Part shown: positions 55,084 to 64,000 of the stretch, in pieces
How the letters are laid out: every line of letters begins with the position of its first letter
Position numbering within the stretch: position 1 is the stretch's first letter
Source of the DNA: UBA6136 sp044351045
GTDB lineage: Bacteria > Pseudomonadota > Gammaproteobacteria > Methylococcales > Methylococcaceae
Direction of reading: 5' to 3'
Length of the DNA stretch: 64,000 bases
NCBI GenBank assembly: GCA_044351045.1
Contig: JBILGM010000003.1
Coordinates: 55,472 to 119,471, forward strand
Position numbers and translations under genes: made by a program
The notes under the pieces: generated by a model
What the model saw: only the letters and a program-made list of their open reading frames with translations
Databases searched by the model: none
What the model was told of the DNA's origin: nothing

Positions 55084-56166
55084 TTATTCCTCGGCGAGTT
55101 GGGCCAGCAATTCGGCTTGGTGTTCGCTGATAAGCGGCTCGATCACGGGGTCGAGATCGCCCTCCATGATGCCCTCCAGTTTGTATAGCGTCAGGTTGAT
55201 GCGGTGGTCGGTCAGTCGGCCCTGCGGAAAGTTGTAGGTGCGGATGCGTTCGGAGCGGTCGCCGCTGCCGACTTGCAGCTTGCGTGAGGCGGCGATTTCG
55301 GCGGATTGCTTGTCCTGCTCGGCCGAGAGAATGCGCGATTGCAGCAGCGACATGGCGCGGGCGCGGTTCTTGTGCTGGGAGCGTTCGTCCTGACATTCGA
55401 CGACGACGCCGGTCGGGATGTGGGTGATGCGGATGGCGGATTCGGTCTTGTTGACGTGCTGGCCACCGGCGCCCGAGGCGCGGAAGGTGTCAATGCGGAG
55501 GTCGGCGGGGTTGATGTCGAACTCGACTTCGTCGACTTCCGGCAGGACGGCGACGGTGCAGGCGGAAGTATGGATGCGGCCCTGGGCTTCGGTTTCCGGG
55601 ACGCGCTGGACGCGATGGGTGCCGGCTTCGAACTTCAGCTGCGAGTAGACATCCTGGCCGCTGATGCGAACGATGATTTCCTTGTAGCCGCCGAGGTCGC
55701 CCTCGCTTTCGCTCATGACTTCGGTTTTCCAGCCCTTTTGCTCCGCGTGACGGACGTACATCCGGAACAGGTCGCCGGCAAACAGCGCGGCCTCGGCGCC
55801 GCCGGTGCCGGCGCGGACCTCTAGAAAGATGTTGCGCTCGTCGTTGGGATCGCGGGGCAATAGCAAGATTTGAAGGTCATCCTCAAGCTGAGTCTGTTTT
55901 GCCTTGGCTTCTGCCAGTTCATCCTTGGCCATGGCACGTACCTCGACATCTGGATCGCCCGCCAGACTTTCGGCAAAGGCGGCGGCCTCCAGTGTTTCAA
56001 TATAGCCCCGGTAAGTCGTGACGACCGGGTTGAGTTGGGCGTATTCGCGACTCAGGGCACGAAAACGGTCCTGGTCATTCTGGGTGTCCGGTTCGGCGAG
56101 AAGCACGGTGATTTCTTCGAAGCGTTGCGAGAGTTGGTCCAGTTTCTGGGGGATGGAGGCTTTCAC
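55084..56166 (-). CDS. prfA: Peptide chain release factor 1
   Basis: 360 residues, full length. GGQ motif in RASGAGGQHVNKTESAIRITH (catalytic loop at the ribosomal A site), stop-codon-recognising PET-like RVPETEAQGRIHTSACTVAV, and the N-terminal coiled helix pair. Reads UAA and UAG. Three bases after the hemA stop and before prmC, the conserved gene order of many proteobacteria. Confidence 0.97.
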   Translation of the reverse strand: MKASIPQKLDQLSQRFEEITVLLAEPDTQNDQDRFRALSREYAQLNPVVTTYRGYIETLEAAAFAESLAGDPDVEVRAMAKDELAEAKAKQTQLEDDLQILLLPRDPNDERNIFLEVRAGTGGAEAALFAGDLFRMYVRHAEQKGWKTEVMSESEGDLGGYKEIIVRISGQDVYSQLKFEAGTHRVQRVPETEAQGRIHTSACTVAVLPEVDEVEFDINPADLRIDTFRASGAGGQHVNKTESAIRITHIPTGVVVECQDERSQHKNRARAMSLLQSRILSAEQDKQSAEIAASRKLQVGSGDRSERIRTYNFPQGRLTDHRINLTLYKLEGIMEGDLDPVIEPLISEHQAELLAQLAEE

Positions 56167-56169
56167 GTA

Positions 56170-57429
56170 TCAGGGGCTTTCCTTGAGTTTGAAGAGTTCG
56201 CGAGCGGCGGCGATGAGGTCGTGGCGGTCGTAGATGCCCGCCTGTTTGAGTTGGGTGCTCGGGGTATGGGTCAGTTTGTTTGTGAGGAGATGGGCTAGCA
56301 ACTCGAGCGCTTCCTCGGCGGATTTGCCGGATTTAAGGGTCTGTCGGGCCTTTTCGAGCGCTTCATCACGGATCTGTTCGGCTTGGGTGCGGAAGTCGCG
56401 AATGGTAGTGGTGGCGCCTTGGGATTTCAGCCAGTTGAGAAAATGAGCCACTTCGATGTCGATGATTTCCTCGGCTTGCTTGGCAGCTTCCTGTCGTGAG
56501 CGGAGGTTTTCCTCGACCGTATTGCGGAGATCATCGACCGTATAGAGGTAAACGTCACGCAGTTGCTCGACTTCCGGTTCGATGTCGCGCGGCACCGCCA
56601 GATCAACCATGAATATGGGTTTATGTTTGCGGGCCTTGATGGCGCTTTCGACGCTGCCCTTGCCGAGGATGGGTAGCTGACTGGCGGTTGAGGAGACGAC
56701 GATGTCAGCCCGGGACAGATGCATGGGCAGCTCCGAGAGCGAGATGGCGAAACCATTGAATTGCTGCGCGAGCGCGTGGGCACGGTCATAGGTGCGATTG
56801 GCGATAATCAGTTCGCCAATGCGATTTTCGGTAAGGTGGCGTGCGGTAAGCTCGATGGTTTCCCCGGCGCCGATGAGGATGGCGGTTTGCTGGCTGAGGT
56901 CTTCGAAAATCCTTTGCGCGAGCCGGACGGCGGCGAAGGCCACGGAGACCGGGCTGCTGCCTATAGCGGTGTCGGTGCGGACTTTTTTCGCGGCGGTAAA
57001 GGTGTGCTGAAACAGCTTACTGAGCGTTTTTCCTAACGTTCCGGCCTCGGCTGCGGCCTGGTAGGCTGTCTTCATTTGGCCGAGAATCTGAGGTTCTCCT
57101 AATACCATCGAATCCAGCCCGGAGGCCACCCGGAACATGTGGCGGATGGTGGAAGAGTCGGTATGGGTGTAGAGGTAAGGCTGAAATTCTTCCCGGGTGA
57201 GTTGCTGCTGTTCGGCTATCCAGTCAACCAGCGGCTCGCGGTTCGCCCCATTAAACCCGCAGTAAAACTCGGTGCGGTTGCAGGTGGACAAAATGGCGGC
57301 TTCCTCGACGCAAGGCAGTTGGCTGAGGTTGCGCAAGGCCTCGATTACATACTCGGTGGGAAAAGCAAGCCGCTCCCGGACCGAGATCGGTGCTGTGTTG
57401 TGATTTAATCCGAGGGTAATGATGGCCAT
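56170..57429 (-). CDS. hemA: Glutamyl-tRNA reductase
   Basis: First committed step of tetrapyrrole synthesis by the C5 route: glutamyl-tRNA to glutamate-1-semialdehyde. 419 residues from the Met at 57429 (MAIITLGLNHNTAPISVRERLAF). The catalytic Cys lies in ILSTCNRTEFYC, the NADPH domain has AILIGAGETIELTARHL, and C-terminal dimerisation helices follow. The frame runs 47 codons further upstream, but the N-terminal strand begins here. First gene of hemA-prfA-prmC, divergent from the TPR gene. Confidence 0.96.
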   Translation of the reverse strand: MAIITLGLNHNTAPISVRERLAFPTEYVIEALRNLSQLPCVEEAAILSTCNRTEFYCGFNGANREPLVDWIAEQQQLTREEFQPYLYTHTDSSTIRHMFRVASGLDSMVLGEPQILGQMKTAYQAAAEAGTLGKTLSKLFQHTFTAAKKVRTDTAIGSSPVSVAFAAVRLAQRIFEDLSQQTAILIGAGETIELTARHLTENRIGELIIANRTYDRAHALAQQFNGFAISLSELPMHLSRADIVVSSTASQLPILGKGSVESAIKARKHKPIFMVDLAVPRDIEPEVEQLRDVYLYTVDDLRNTVEENLRSRQEAAKQAEEIIDIEVAHFLNWLKSQGATTTIRDFRTQAEQIRDEALEKARQTLKSGKSAEEALELLAHLLTNKLTHTPSTQLKQAGIYDRHDLIAAARELFKLKESP

Positions 57430-57658
57430 GAGGCTCAAGGTCCAGTGCTTTGAGCATATAATTCTAAGGACAAAGCGCTGTTTGGGCCAATCGGGGGTCG
57501 GAAGGCTTCTTCTTAACCTCTCCTTCAGGCTTTTTTGGAACCGGCTTCGCAACCGGGTGATATTTTCCACATCTTGAGGTCATTCTGTCGGTTGAGCGTG
57601 ATCAGCTCCATCAAGTGGATTTAGGCTGTTGTTCATAGGTCATTTTTCTAAGGAGGCA

Positions 57659-59410
57659 ATGCCGGGCGTGGGAAAAAATTTGCTCTGGTGGGTGGTGGTG
57701 GGCGTGCTGTGGGCCACGGGTTGCGCTGGCGTTGGCTCGGGGGTTTCCGATGCAAGTGATGTCGCGGATGGGGGTGTGCCAGTAAACGCTCCGGAGCCAC
57801 CGGAAGGCGTCGCTGCGCCTATCTATCTGATGTTGGTCGGTGAGATTGCTGGCCAGCGCGGGCAGTTTGATGTCGCCCTGGATCATTATCTTAAGCTGAT
57901 GCGTCTGGCGCCGGATGCCCGGGTGGCCGAACGTTCCACGCAAATTGCGTTGTACGTCAAGGATACCGATAAGGCGCTGGAAGCCGCATCGCTTTGGTCG
58001 GGGCTTGATGCCAAGAGCTTGGCCGCGCATCGCTTGACGGCGGTACTTGAGATCAAGGCGGGGCATACCGACAAGGCGTCGGACGAGTTGGGTAAGTTGA
58101 TCGCCCTCAAGGATCCGGAGCTGGAAAATACGCTGATCGAGTTGGTCAAGTGGCTGGATGTTGAGATGCCCAAAGAGCAGTCTTTAGCAATCATGCAGCA
58201 GCTTTCGGAGAGTCACCCGAAGGTGCCTGAGTTGCATTTCGCCCATGCCTTGTTGGCCAGCAACAAGGAAGCCTTAATGACGGCTCGGGTGGAAGTTGAG
58301 AAGGCCATTTCCCTGCGCCCGAAGTGGGGCCGTGCCCAGATGCTGCAAGCTCAGCTATTGATGCAGTCGGGTGATGCCAAGGCTGCGCGCGTGGCTCTCG
58401 AGAAGGCTTTGAAAAGCGACCCCGGTAATGCCCGCGTGGGCTTGCTCTATGCGCAATTACTGGCCAAGGCGGGTGAATACAAGTCGGCCGAGCGCGAGCT
58501 GAAGTGTATTCTTGAAAAGGAGAGTGGAAACCATGACGCGCGGTTCACGCTGGCCTCCGTGTGGTTGGAGGTGGGGGAGTATGAGCGTGCGCGATCAGAG
58601 TTTCAGTTGCTGACGGGTGATCCGCGGTGGCAGGCGCAGTCTGACTTTTCAATCGGTCTGATCGATGCTCGCCTCGGCAAGACCGAGAATGCGCTCAGGC
58701 AGTTCGATCGCGTGGGGCCTGGGCCTTTGGAGTTTGATGCGCGATTCAACGGAATTTCAGCCCTGATTGGTCTGGGGCGTTATGAAGAGGCGCGTGATCG
58801 GTTAGCTAGGTCGCGCAAAGCTTATCCCAACGAAAAGGTTCGTCTCTATCTAATCGAGGCGGAAATGCTGATAAAAAGCAAGGATGTGGCGACAGCCTTT
58901 GGCGTTTTGGATGACGCATTGAAGGAGGAGCCAGGGCAGACCGATCTGCTTTACTCTCGGGCGCTGATGGCCGAGCAAATGGGCCGTCTGGATGTCATGG
59001 AGGCGGATTTGAGGGCGGTTCTCAGTAAGAAGCCCGCTGATCCCGCCGCGCTGAATGCTCTCGGGTTTTCCCTGGCGGAGCATCGGCTAGACCGGCTCGA
59101 CGAAGCGGAAGGCTACATCAAGCAGGCCATGGAGAAACGTCCAGGCGATCCGGCAATCCTGGACAGCTACGGCTGGGTTCTTTATCGCAAGGGGCAGCGT
59201 GAACAGGCGCTGGTCTATCTGCGCAAGGCTTATAAATTGTTTGCTGACCCCGAAATTGCCGCTCACCTGGGTGAAGTGCTCTGGGAGGCTGGCCAGAAGA
59301 CTGAAGCCAAAAGGGTTTGGGCTGAGGGCCAAAAGAAGAATCCCGATCAGGAAGATATGAAGCATATGCGGGAGAAATACCCGGAGGGCTTCAGTGGGAG
59401 CGTCAAGTGA
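57659..59410 (+). CDS. Tetratricopeptide-repeat lipoprotein
   Basis: About 583 residues. A signal sequence ends in a lipobox (ATGC), predicting a lipid anchor, followed by roughly a dozen TPR units such as GDAKAARVALEKALKSDPGNARV and GRLDVMEADLRAVLSKKPADPAALNALGFSLAEHRLDRLDEAEGY. ATG at 57659 is very close to AGGAGG; GTG at 57668 has better spacing. The stop overlaps lolB. Such TPR proteins upstream of lolB may help lipoprotein or envelope assembly, which is inference. Confidence 0.85.
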   Translation: MPGVGKNLLWWVVVGVLWATGCAGVGSGVSDASDVADGGVPVNAPEPPEGVAAPIYLMLVGEIAGQRGQFDVALDHYLKLMRLAPDARVAERSTQIALYVKDTDKALEAASLWSGLDAKSLAAHRLTAVLEIKAGHTDKASDELGKLIALKDPELENTLIELVKWLDVEMPKEQSLAIMQQLSESHPKVPELHFAHALLASNKEALMTARVEVEKAISLRPKWGRAQMLQAQLLMQSGDAKAARVALEKALKSDPGNARVGLLYAQLLAKAGEYKSAERELKCILEKESGNHDARFTLASVWLEVGEYERARSEFQLLTGDPRWQAQSDFSIGLIDARLGKTENALRQFDRVGPGPLEFDARFNGISALIGLGRYEEARDRLARSRKAYPNEKVRLYLIEAEMLIKSKDVATAFGVLDDALKEEPGQTDLLYSRALMAEQMGRLDVMEADLRAVLSKKPADPAALNALGFSLAEHRLDRLDEAEGYIKQAMEKRPGDPAILDSYGWVLYRKGQREQALVYLRKAYKLFADPEIAAHLGEVLWEAGQKTEAKRVWAEGQKKNPDQEDMKHMREKYPEGFSGSVK

Positions 59411-59967
59411 TGCGGCTTTGGTGTTTTTTGCCGTTACTGTTTCTAGTGGGGTGTGCCTTGGTGCAGCCGCCCTCTCAGACAGGTGTCTCGTCGAAAACGC
59501 CGGCCAGTATCCAGTCCTGGTCGATGGATGGGCGGATCGGTGTGCAGTCGGCCGAGGGTGCCTGGCATGCCAACCTCTATTGGGAGCATGAGCTGGAGCA
59601 GGATCGCCTGCGCATTTCTGGGCCTCTGAGTCAGGGGTTGGTATCCATCATTGTCCAGAAGGATCTGATTTACCTGAATGAGGGGAACGGCGTCACCTCT
59701 TTGTCACGAGATCCCGATGCAATGCTGCGGCAGCGGCTGGGGTTTGCGATTCCGTTGACAAGTCTGCGGTATTGGATGCTCGGTGTATCTGATCCAGGAA
59801 AAAAATCGGTGCCACTCGCGGCGGGCGGATTTCAGCAGGTCGGTTGGGAAGTTGCACCTGACAAGCTAACTATGGTGGCCGGCTGGACTTTGCCTCAAAA
59901 GCTGCGTGTTCAGGGTGCCGGCGTAAAGTTGAAGATCCTCGCGGATTCTTGGGATATCAAGGGTTAA
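59410..59967 (+). CDS. lolB: Outer membrane lipoprotein receptor LolB
   Basis: Accepts lipoproteins from LolA and inserts them in the outer membrane. 185 residues with lipobox LVGCALVQPP and the incomplete-barrel core (SWSMDGRIGVQSAEGAWHANLYWEH, GPLSQGLVSI). The ATG at 59410 overlaps the TPR stop by one base; GTG at 59407 is an alternative. Followed three bases later by ispE, the standard order. Confidence 0.94.
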   Translation: MRLWCFLPLLFLVGCALVQPPSQTGVSSKTPASIQSWSMDGRIGVQSAEGAWHANLYWEHELEQDRLRISGPLSQGLVSIIVQKDLIYLNEGNGVTSLSRDPDAMLRQRLGFAIPLTSLRYWMLGVSDPGKKSVPLAAGGFQQVGWEVAPDKLTMVAGWTLPQKLRVQGAGVKLKILADSWDIKG

Positions 59968-59970
59968 GAA

Positions 59971-60816
59971 ATGGTGGAATCAAAGGTTTTACACTTGCCG
60001 GCCCCGGCCAAGCTGAATTTGATATTGCGGGTTGTGGGGCGTCGCGAGGACGGATACCACCTGCTGCAGACGGTGTTCCAGTTCATCGATCGTTGTGACT
60101 GGATTACCCTCCGCCCCACGACTGATGGCAAGGTTCGGCTGAAATCGCCATTGCCGGGTGTGCCCGAAGAATCTGATCTGACGGTGCGTGCCGCCATGGC
60201 ACTGAAGACCGCGGCCGGTGCCGGCGAAGGCGCTCTTATCGAGGTTGAGAAAAACCTGCCCATGGGGGGCGGTCTCGGTGGCGGGAGTTCGGATGCGGCA
60301 ACCACCTTGCTGGGACTCAATCGCCTATGGAATGTGGGCATGTCGCTGGACGAGCTCAAGGTCTTGGGCCTGCGTCTGGGTGCTGATGTGCCGGTGTTTA
60401 TTGATGGGTATGCGGCCTGGGCCGAGGGGGTGGGCGAGCTGCTGACGCCCCTGGATCTGCCCGAGCCCTGGTATGTGGTGATTGCGCCTCGGTGCCATGT
60501 GGCCACGGCCGATGTCTTTAGGCATTCTGATTTGACAAGGAATAACCCGCCCATCACAATAGACGACTTTTTAAAGGGGCATCAGGACAACCACTGCCTG
60601 CCGGTTGTGGTGGGTTTATATCCGGAGGTAGCCGAGGCCATTGCGGATATCTCGGAATATTCACCGGGCCGTCTGACGGGTACGGGTGCTTGTGTGTTTG
60701 CGGAGTTCGGGACAGAGGAGGCCGCCCATCAGGCGGTTGCGGCGCTGGCCCCAAAATGGTCTGTGTTTGCTGCTCGCGGCTTGAATGAGTCTCCTCTTCT
60801 GGGCTGCTTGAGCTGA
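59971..60816 (+). CDS. ispE: 4-diphosphocytidyl-2-C-methyl-D-erythritol kinase
   Basis: GHMP kinase of the MEP isoprenoid pathway. 281 residues. Opens LPAPAKLNLILRVVGRREDGYH; ATP loop LPMGGGLGGGSSDAATTLLGL, catalytic Asp in LGADVPVFI, and late GTGACVFAEF. Joined closely to lolB and followed by a tRNA-Gln gene, as in many gamma- and betaproteobacteria. Confidence 0.96.
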   Translation: MVESKVLHLPAPAKLNLILRVVGRREDGYHLLQTVFQFIDRCDWITLRPTTDGKVRLKSPLPGVPEESDLTVRAAMALKTAAGAGEGALIEVEKNLPMGGGLGGGSSDAATTLLGLNRLWNVGMSLDELKVLGLRLGADVPVFIDGYAAWAEGVGELLTPLDLPEPWYVVIAPRCHVATADVFRHSDLTRNNPPITIDDFLKGHQDNHCLPVVVGLYPEVAEAIADISEYSPGRLTGTGACVFAEFGTEEAAHQAVAALAPKWSVFAARGLNESPLLGCLS

Positions 60817-60843
60817 AGGCAGATTGGCTTTTTTTCTTTTTAT

Positions 60844-60918
60844 TGGGGCGTAGCCAAGCGGTAAGGCAGTGGGTTTTGATCCCGCCATGCCCAGGTTCGA
60901 ATCCTGGCGCCCCAGCCA
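60844..60918 (+). tRNA. tRNA-Gln (anticodon TTG)
   Basis: Acceptor TGGGGCG pairs with CGCCCCA; discriminator G then encoded CCA. Anticodon loop TTTTGAT contains TTG; T-arm AGGTTCGAATCCT. It sits between ispE and prs, the conserved place. Confidence 0.95.
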
Positions 60919-60958
60919 AATACTTTCCGGCTGTTTCTCTGTTTGGAGCTGAGTGAGA

Positions 60959-61912
60959 ATGTCCGACGCCCCATTCATGGTGTTTTCGGGGAACGCCAAC
61001 GTGCCGCTTGCTCGGGGCATCGTTCGGGCGCTGAATATGCGTCTGGGTCAGGCGACCTTGGGCCGGTTCTCCGATGGCGAGATCTCTTTCGAGATTGAAG
61101 AGAACGTTCGTGGGCGTGAGGTGTTCATCGTTCAACCCACCTGCTCGCCGGTCAATGAAAATCTGATGGAGTTGCTGGTGATGATTGACGCCTTTCGTCG
61201 GTCATCAGCCTCTGTTATTACAGCTGTCATCCCCTACTACGGCTATTCTCGCCAAGATCGTCGGATTCGCTCGGCGCGTGTGCCCATCGCAGCCAAGTTG
61301 GCGGCTGGGATGATTTGTGCGGCGGGTGCCGACCGGGTGCTGACGGTGGATTTGCACGCCGATCAGATCCAGGGGTTTTTCGATGTGCCGGTCGATAATG
61401 TTTATGCCTCACCTATTCTGTTGGGTGATGTTTGGCGTCAGCAGTACAGGGACTTGATGGTGGTATCGCCGGACGTCGGTGGCGTGGTGCGCGCACGCGC
61501 CTTAGCTAAACGGCTGGATGAGGCGGATCTGGCCATCATTGACAAGCGCCGACCCAAGGCCAATGAGGCCAAGGTGATGAATATCATTGGCGACGTGGCG
61601 GGGCGGACTTGCATCATGGTCGATGATCTGGTCGACACAGCGGGCACTTTGTGTAAGGCGGCCGAGGCATTAAAGGCCAACGGCGCAATCAGGGTGGTCG
61701 CTTACTGTACCCATCCCGTGCTGTCGGGGCGGGCTATTGAAAATCTCGAGGCATCCGTGCTGGATGAGTTGGTGGTGACCGATACTATCCCGTTGCATGC
61801 TGATGCCAAGCGCTGCAAAAGAATTCGGCAGCTCAGCGTGGCTGAGATGCTGGCTGAGACCATTCGCCGCATTGCGGTGGGCGAATCGGTCAGTTCCATG
61901 TATGTCGATTAA
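60959..61912 (+). CDS. prs: Ribose-phosphate pyrophosphokinase (PRPP synthase)
   Basis: Makes PRPP from ribose 5-phosphate and ATP. About 317 residues. Flexible loop and ATP site SRQDRR, KPR-like DKRRPKANEAKV, PRPP loop CIMVDDLVDTAGTL and LHADQIQGFFD are clear. ATG at 60959 follows GGAG at a good distance; a GTG two codons earlier is less likely. Supplies PRPP for nadC and others. Confidence 0.97.
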   Translation: MSDAPFMVFSGNANVPLARGIVRALNMRLGQATLGRFSDGEISFEIEENVRGREVFIVQPTCSPVNENLMELLVMIDAFRRSSASVITAVIPYYGYSRQDRRIRSARVPIAAKLAAGMICAAGADRVLTVDLHADQIQGFFDVPVDNVYASPILLGDVWRQQYRDLMVVSPDVGGVVRARALAKRLDEADLAIIDKRRPKANEAKVMNIIGDVAGRTCIMVDDLVDTAGTLCKAAEALKANGAIRVVAYCTHPVLSGRAIENLEASVLDELVVTDTIPLHADAKRCKRIRQLSVAEMLAETIRRIAVGESVSSMYVD

Positions 61913-61952
61913 TTCGACGTTTATTAACTGCTCAGAGTATTTGGAGTTAAAG

Positions 61953-62561
61953 ATGGCAGGCAGTTTTGTATTTGAAGCCGAGTCCCGGAAAGAGTTGGGG
62001 CGGGGTCATTCGCGGCGTGTTCGTCTAGTGGGTCGGGTGCCGGCCATTCTCTATGGTGGCGATGCAGGGCCAGTCGGGTTGACGCTCGATCACAATAAAG
62101 TCTTGAAGGCGCTGGAAAATGACGCGACCTATTCGCATATTCTGACCCTGCGTTTCGATGGCAAGGAGGAAACCGCGATATTGAAAGATCTTCAGCGTCA
62201 TCCAAGCCGCCCGATCATCATGCATATGGATTTTCAGCGGGTCAGTGAGTCGCAGAAGGTCAAGGTCCATGTGCCAATCCACTTCCTGAATCAGGAAGCA
62301 TCGTTGGGCGCCAAGAAGGGTGGTGTTATCACCCATAATCTGGTTGACGTTGAGGTGGTTTGTCTGCCAGCGCGTCTACCCGAATTCATCGAGGTCGATA
62401 TGGCGAGGGTGGATGTTGGACAATCGGTGCATTTGTCCGAACTCAGGCTTCCGCCGGGGGTTGAGATTGTCGAGTTGCTTCATGGGCCTGAGCATGATCA
62501 GGTCGTGGCGGCCATTCAGGCAGGTCGGGTCAACAGCGAAACGGTCGAAGATGAGGGTTGA
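61953..62561 (+). CDS. rplY: 50S ribosomal protein L25 (Ctc/TL5 form)
   Basis: 202 residues: N-terminal 5S-rRNA-binding L25 domain (FEAESRKELGRGHSRRVR, VPAILYGG) plus a C-terminal Ctc domain (residues about 95-185, LVDVEVVCLPARLPEFIEVD). The short E. coli L25 lacks this second domain. TTGGAG precedes the ATG. A longer upstream frame overlaps prs and is not used. Confidence 0.95.
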   Translation: MAGSFVFEAESRKELGRGHSRRVRLVGRVPAILYGGDAGPVGLTLDHNKVLKALENDATYSHILTLRFDGKEETAILKDLQRHPSRPIIMHMDFQRVSESQKVKVHVPIHFLNQEASLGAKKGGVITHNLVDVEVVCLPARLPEFIEVDMARVDVGQSVHLSELRLPPGVEIVELLHGPEHDQVVAAIQAGRVNSETVEDEG

Positions 62562-62590
62562 GCCCGGATTGTTTCGCGTGGAGGGCCATC

Positions 62591-63205
62591 TTGGCTGATG
62601 GCGTGAAACTGATAGTCGGCCTGGGTAACCCAACGACGCAGTATGAAAAAACCCGGCACAATGCCGGGTTTTGGTTTTTGGAAGATTTGTCGCGTCAGCT
62701 TGGTGTCGGTCTCAGGCCAGAATCACGATTTCTTGGGGTGTTCGGTCGGGCTGATGTCGGCGGACAGCCCGTGTTTCTGCTTAAGCCATCGACCTACATG
62801 AATGGTAGCGGTCAGTCGGTGGCGGCGGTTGCGGGCTACTACAAGGTGGCGCCGGGTGAGATTCTGGTGGTGCATGATGAGTTGGATCTGTCGCCAGGCG
62901 TGGTTCGGCTCAAGCTCGGCGGGGGTCACGGGGGGCACAATGGTGTTAAGGACATTATTTCTCATGTCGGAACCCCAGAATTCCTTAGGCTGCGCTTCGG
63001 GATTGGTCATCCGGGTGAGCGATCGCTAGTCAGTAATTATGTGCTGAGCGCGCCCTCGCGGAATGAGGCCGGCTGCATCCATGAGGCCATTGGCCGTGCG
63101 TTGGATGAGGTGGCCAGTATTTTGCGTGGAGGTAGTGTGTCGGCAATGAATCGCCTGAATTCGGCAGGATCCGCGGTTCAAGCGGCGAATGTAAAAAAGG
63201 GTTGA
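62591..63205 (+). CDS. pth: Peptidyl-tRNA hydrolase
   Basis: Releases peptides from stalled peptidyl-tRNA. 204 residues from a TTG at 62591 (MADGVKLIVGLGNP), which has GGAGGG at ideal distance; GTG at 62603 is an alternative. Catalytic His in KTRHNAGFWFLE and Asp in HDELDLSPGVV, with KPSTYMNGSG and GHGGHNGVKDII. Follows rplY closely, the usual order. Confidence 0.95.
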   Translation: MADGVKLIVGLGNPTTQYEKTRHNAGFWFLEDLSRQLGVGLRPESRFLGVFGRADVGGQPVFLLKPSTYMNGSGQSVAAVAGYYKVAPGEILVVHDELDLSPGVVRLKLGGGHGGHNGVKDIISHVGTPEFLRLRFGIGHPGERSLVSNYVLSAPSRNEAGCIHEAIGRALDEVASILRGGSVSAMNRLNSAGSAVQAANVKKG

Positions 63206-63247
63206 CGCACGCGGAGGTTTTCAAGATAATCGCCTGCTAACCCGATT

Positions 63248-63332
<85 letters not shown>

Positions 63333-63355
63333 TTTGGGTAAAAAGTTGCGTGTAG

Positions 63356-63429
<74 letters not shown>

Positions 63430-63439
63430 AATTGTTTCT

Positions 63440-63515
<76 letters not shown>

Positions 63516-63550
63516 ATGTTTGCATTATCTAGTTAAGGGGTATTTGGGTC

Positions 63551-64000
63551 GTGTCAAAAGAGAAATTTACGCGTAATAAGCCGCACGTAAACGTCGGCAC
63601 CATCGGTCACGTTGATCATGGTAAGACGACCTTGACGGCGGCCTTGACCAAGGTCGGTGCAGAGCGCTTTGGTGGCGCCTTCAAGGCCTACGACCAGATC
63701 GACGCCGCCCCGGAAGAGCGGGCTCGCGGTATTACTATTGCAACCGCCCACGTCGAATACGAGTCCCCCACCCGACACTACGCCCATGTCGACTGTCCGG
63801 GCCATGCTGACTACGTCAAGAACATGATCACCGGAGCCGCGCAGATGGATGGCGCCATTCTGGTCTGCTCCGCTGCAGACGGCCCCATGCCGCAGACCCG
63901 TGAGCATATCCTGCTCGCTCGTCAGGTCGGCGTACCCTATATTGTCGTGTACCTCAACAAGGCCGACATGGTCGACGATGCCGAACTGATTGAACTCGTT
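63551..64000 (+). CDS. tuf: Elongation factor Tu, N-terminal part
   Basis: Cut by the window edge after 150 codons. Starts with GTG (MSKEKFTRNKPHVNVGTIGHVDHGKTTL). G1 GHVDHGKT, switch I ARGITI, G3 DCPGH and the beginning of G4 (NKAD) are intact. EF-Tu delivers aminoacyl-tRNA to the ribosome. The three tRNA genes before it support the tufB-type locus. Confidence 0.97.
   Translation, partial: MSKEKFTRNKPHVNVGTIGHVDHGKTTLTAALTKVGAERFGGAFKAYDQIDAAPEERARGITIATAHVEYESPTRHYAHVDCPGHADYVKNMITGAAQMDGAILVCSAADGPMPQTREHILLARQVGVPYIVVYLNKADMVDDAELIELV

Noticed and set aside
54215..55396. A longer PrmC beginning inside prfA
   Set aside because: The extra N-terminus is antisense-free but out of frame with prfA and Arg/His-rich; the GTG at 55078 fits the family start and the gene spacing.

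Overview
The window is a chromosomal segment of a Gammaproteobacterium of moderately high GC. Support for this comes from adjacent fabA and fabB, the lolB-ispE-tRNA-Gln-prs-rplY-pth block, hemA-prfA-prmC, ftsE-ftsX-rpoH, priA, and a tRNA-Tyr/Gly/Thr cluster running into tuf. A formate dehydrogenase fits a chemolithotrophic or C1-using relative, but the genus cannot be named from sequence alone. No prophage, intact insertion sequence or CRISPR array was seen.

Layout. 1-1.4 kb: the end of mnmE, then a wrecked group II intron (frameshifted, truncated reverse transcriptase plus intact-looking domain V/VI RNA). 1.5-5.8 kb: a small lipoprotein, nadC, rpiA, an ilvA broken by one frameshift, and a Gdx/SugE exporter overlapping an EVE-domain gene. 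6-12.2 kb: a heavy-metal-type RND efflux operon (secreted protein, TolC-like, adaptor, RND pump, DUF3240). 12.2-16.7 kb: an SDR epimerase, two tiny membrane/lipoprotein genes with good expression signals, ttcA, fabB and fabA. 17-22 kb: a tightly overlapping ABC exporter, PHP-domain and tag operon, a TauE-type permease and a lipoprotein. 22-25 kb: a TPP riboswitch with thiC, then a decayed class II ribonucleotide reductase. 25-28 kb: rpoH behind a perfect CIRCE operator, then ftsX and ftsE.

28-38.5 kb is accessory in character: a flippase, DUF2721 and EcsC proteins, a sigma-54 activator fragment, a small secreted DPGINQPG-repeat protein, a methyltransferase, a frameshifted PLD-nuclease/helicase/DUF3427 gene followed by two small conserved genes (candidate defence or repair cassette), and a small gene with a nonsense codon. 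38.5-41.7 kb: a formate dehydrogenase operon without local NADH-module genes. 41.7-45.8 kb: an eroded copy of the DPGINQPG gene, an acyltransferase of lower GC, a truncated hemoglobin and a rhomboid protease. 46-54 kb: priA with a DnaA-box cluster upstream, an HNH nuclease, a Ca-type P-type ATPase, an exported protein, an Uma2 nuclease and a JAMM-like protein lacking metal ligands. 54-64 kb: prmC, prfA, hemA (translation and tetrapyrrole), a TPR lipoprotein, lolB, ispE, prs, rplY, pth, tRNAs and the start of tuf.

A notable theme is gene decay. The group II intron RT, ilvA, nrdJ, a sigma-54 activator, the helicase, a small ORF and the second DPGINQPG gene are all disrupted. Some single-base lesions (ilvA, helicase) could be sequencing errors; nrdJ, the intron and the DPGINQPG relic carry several lesions each and are true relics.
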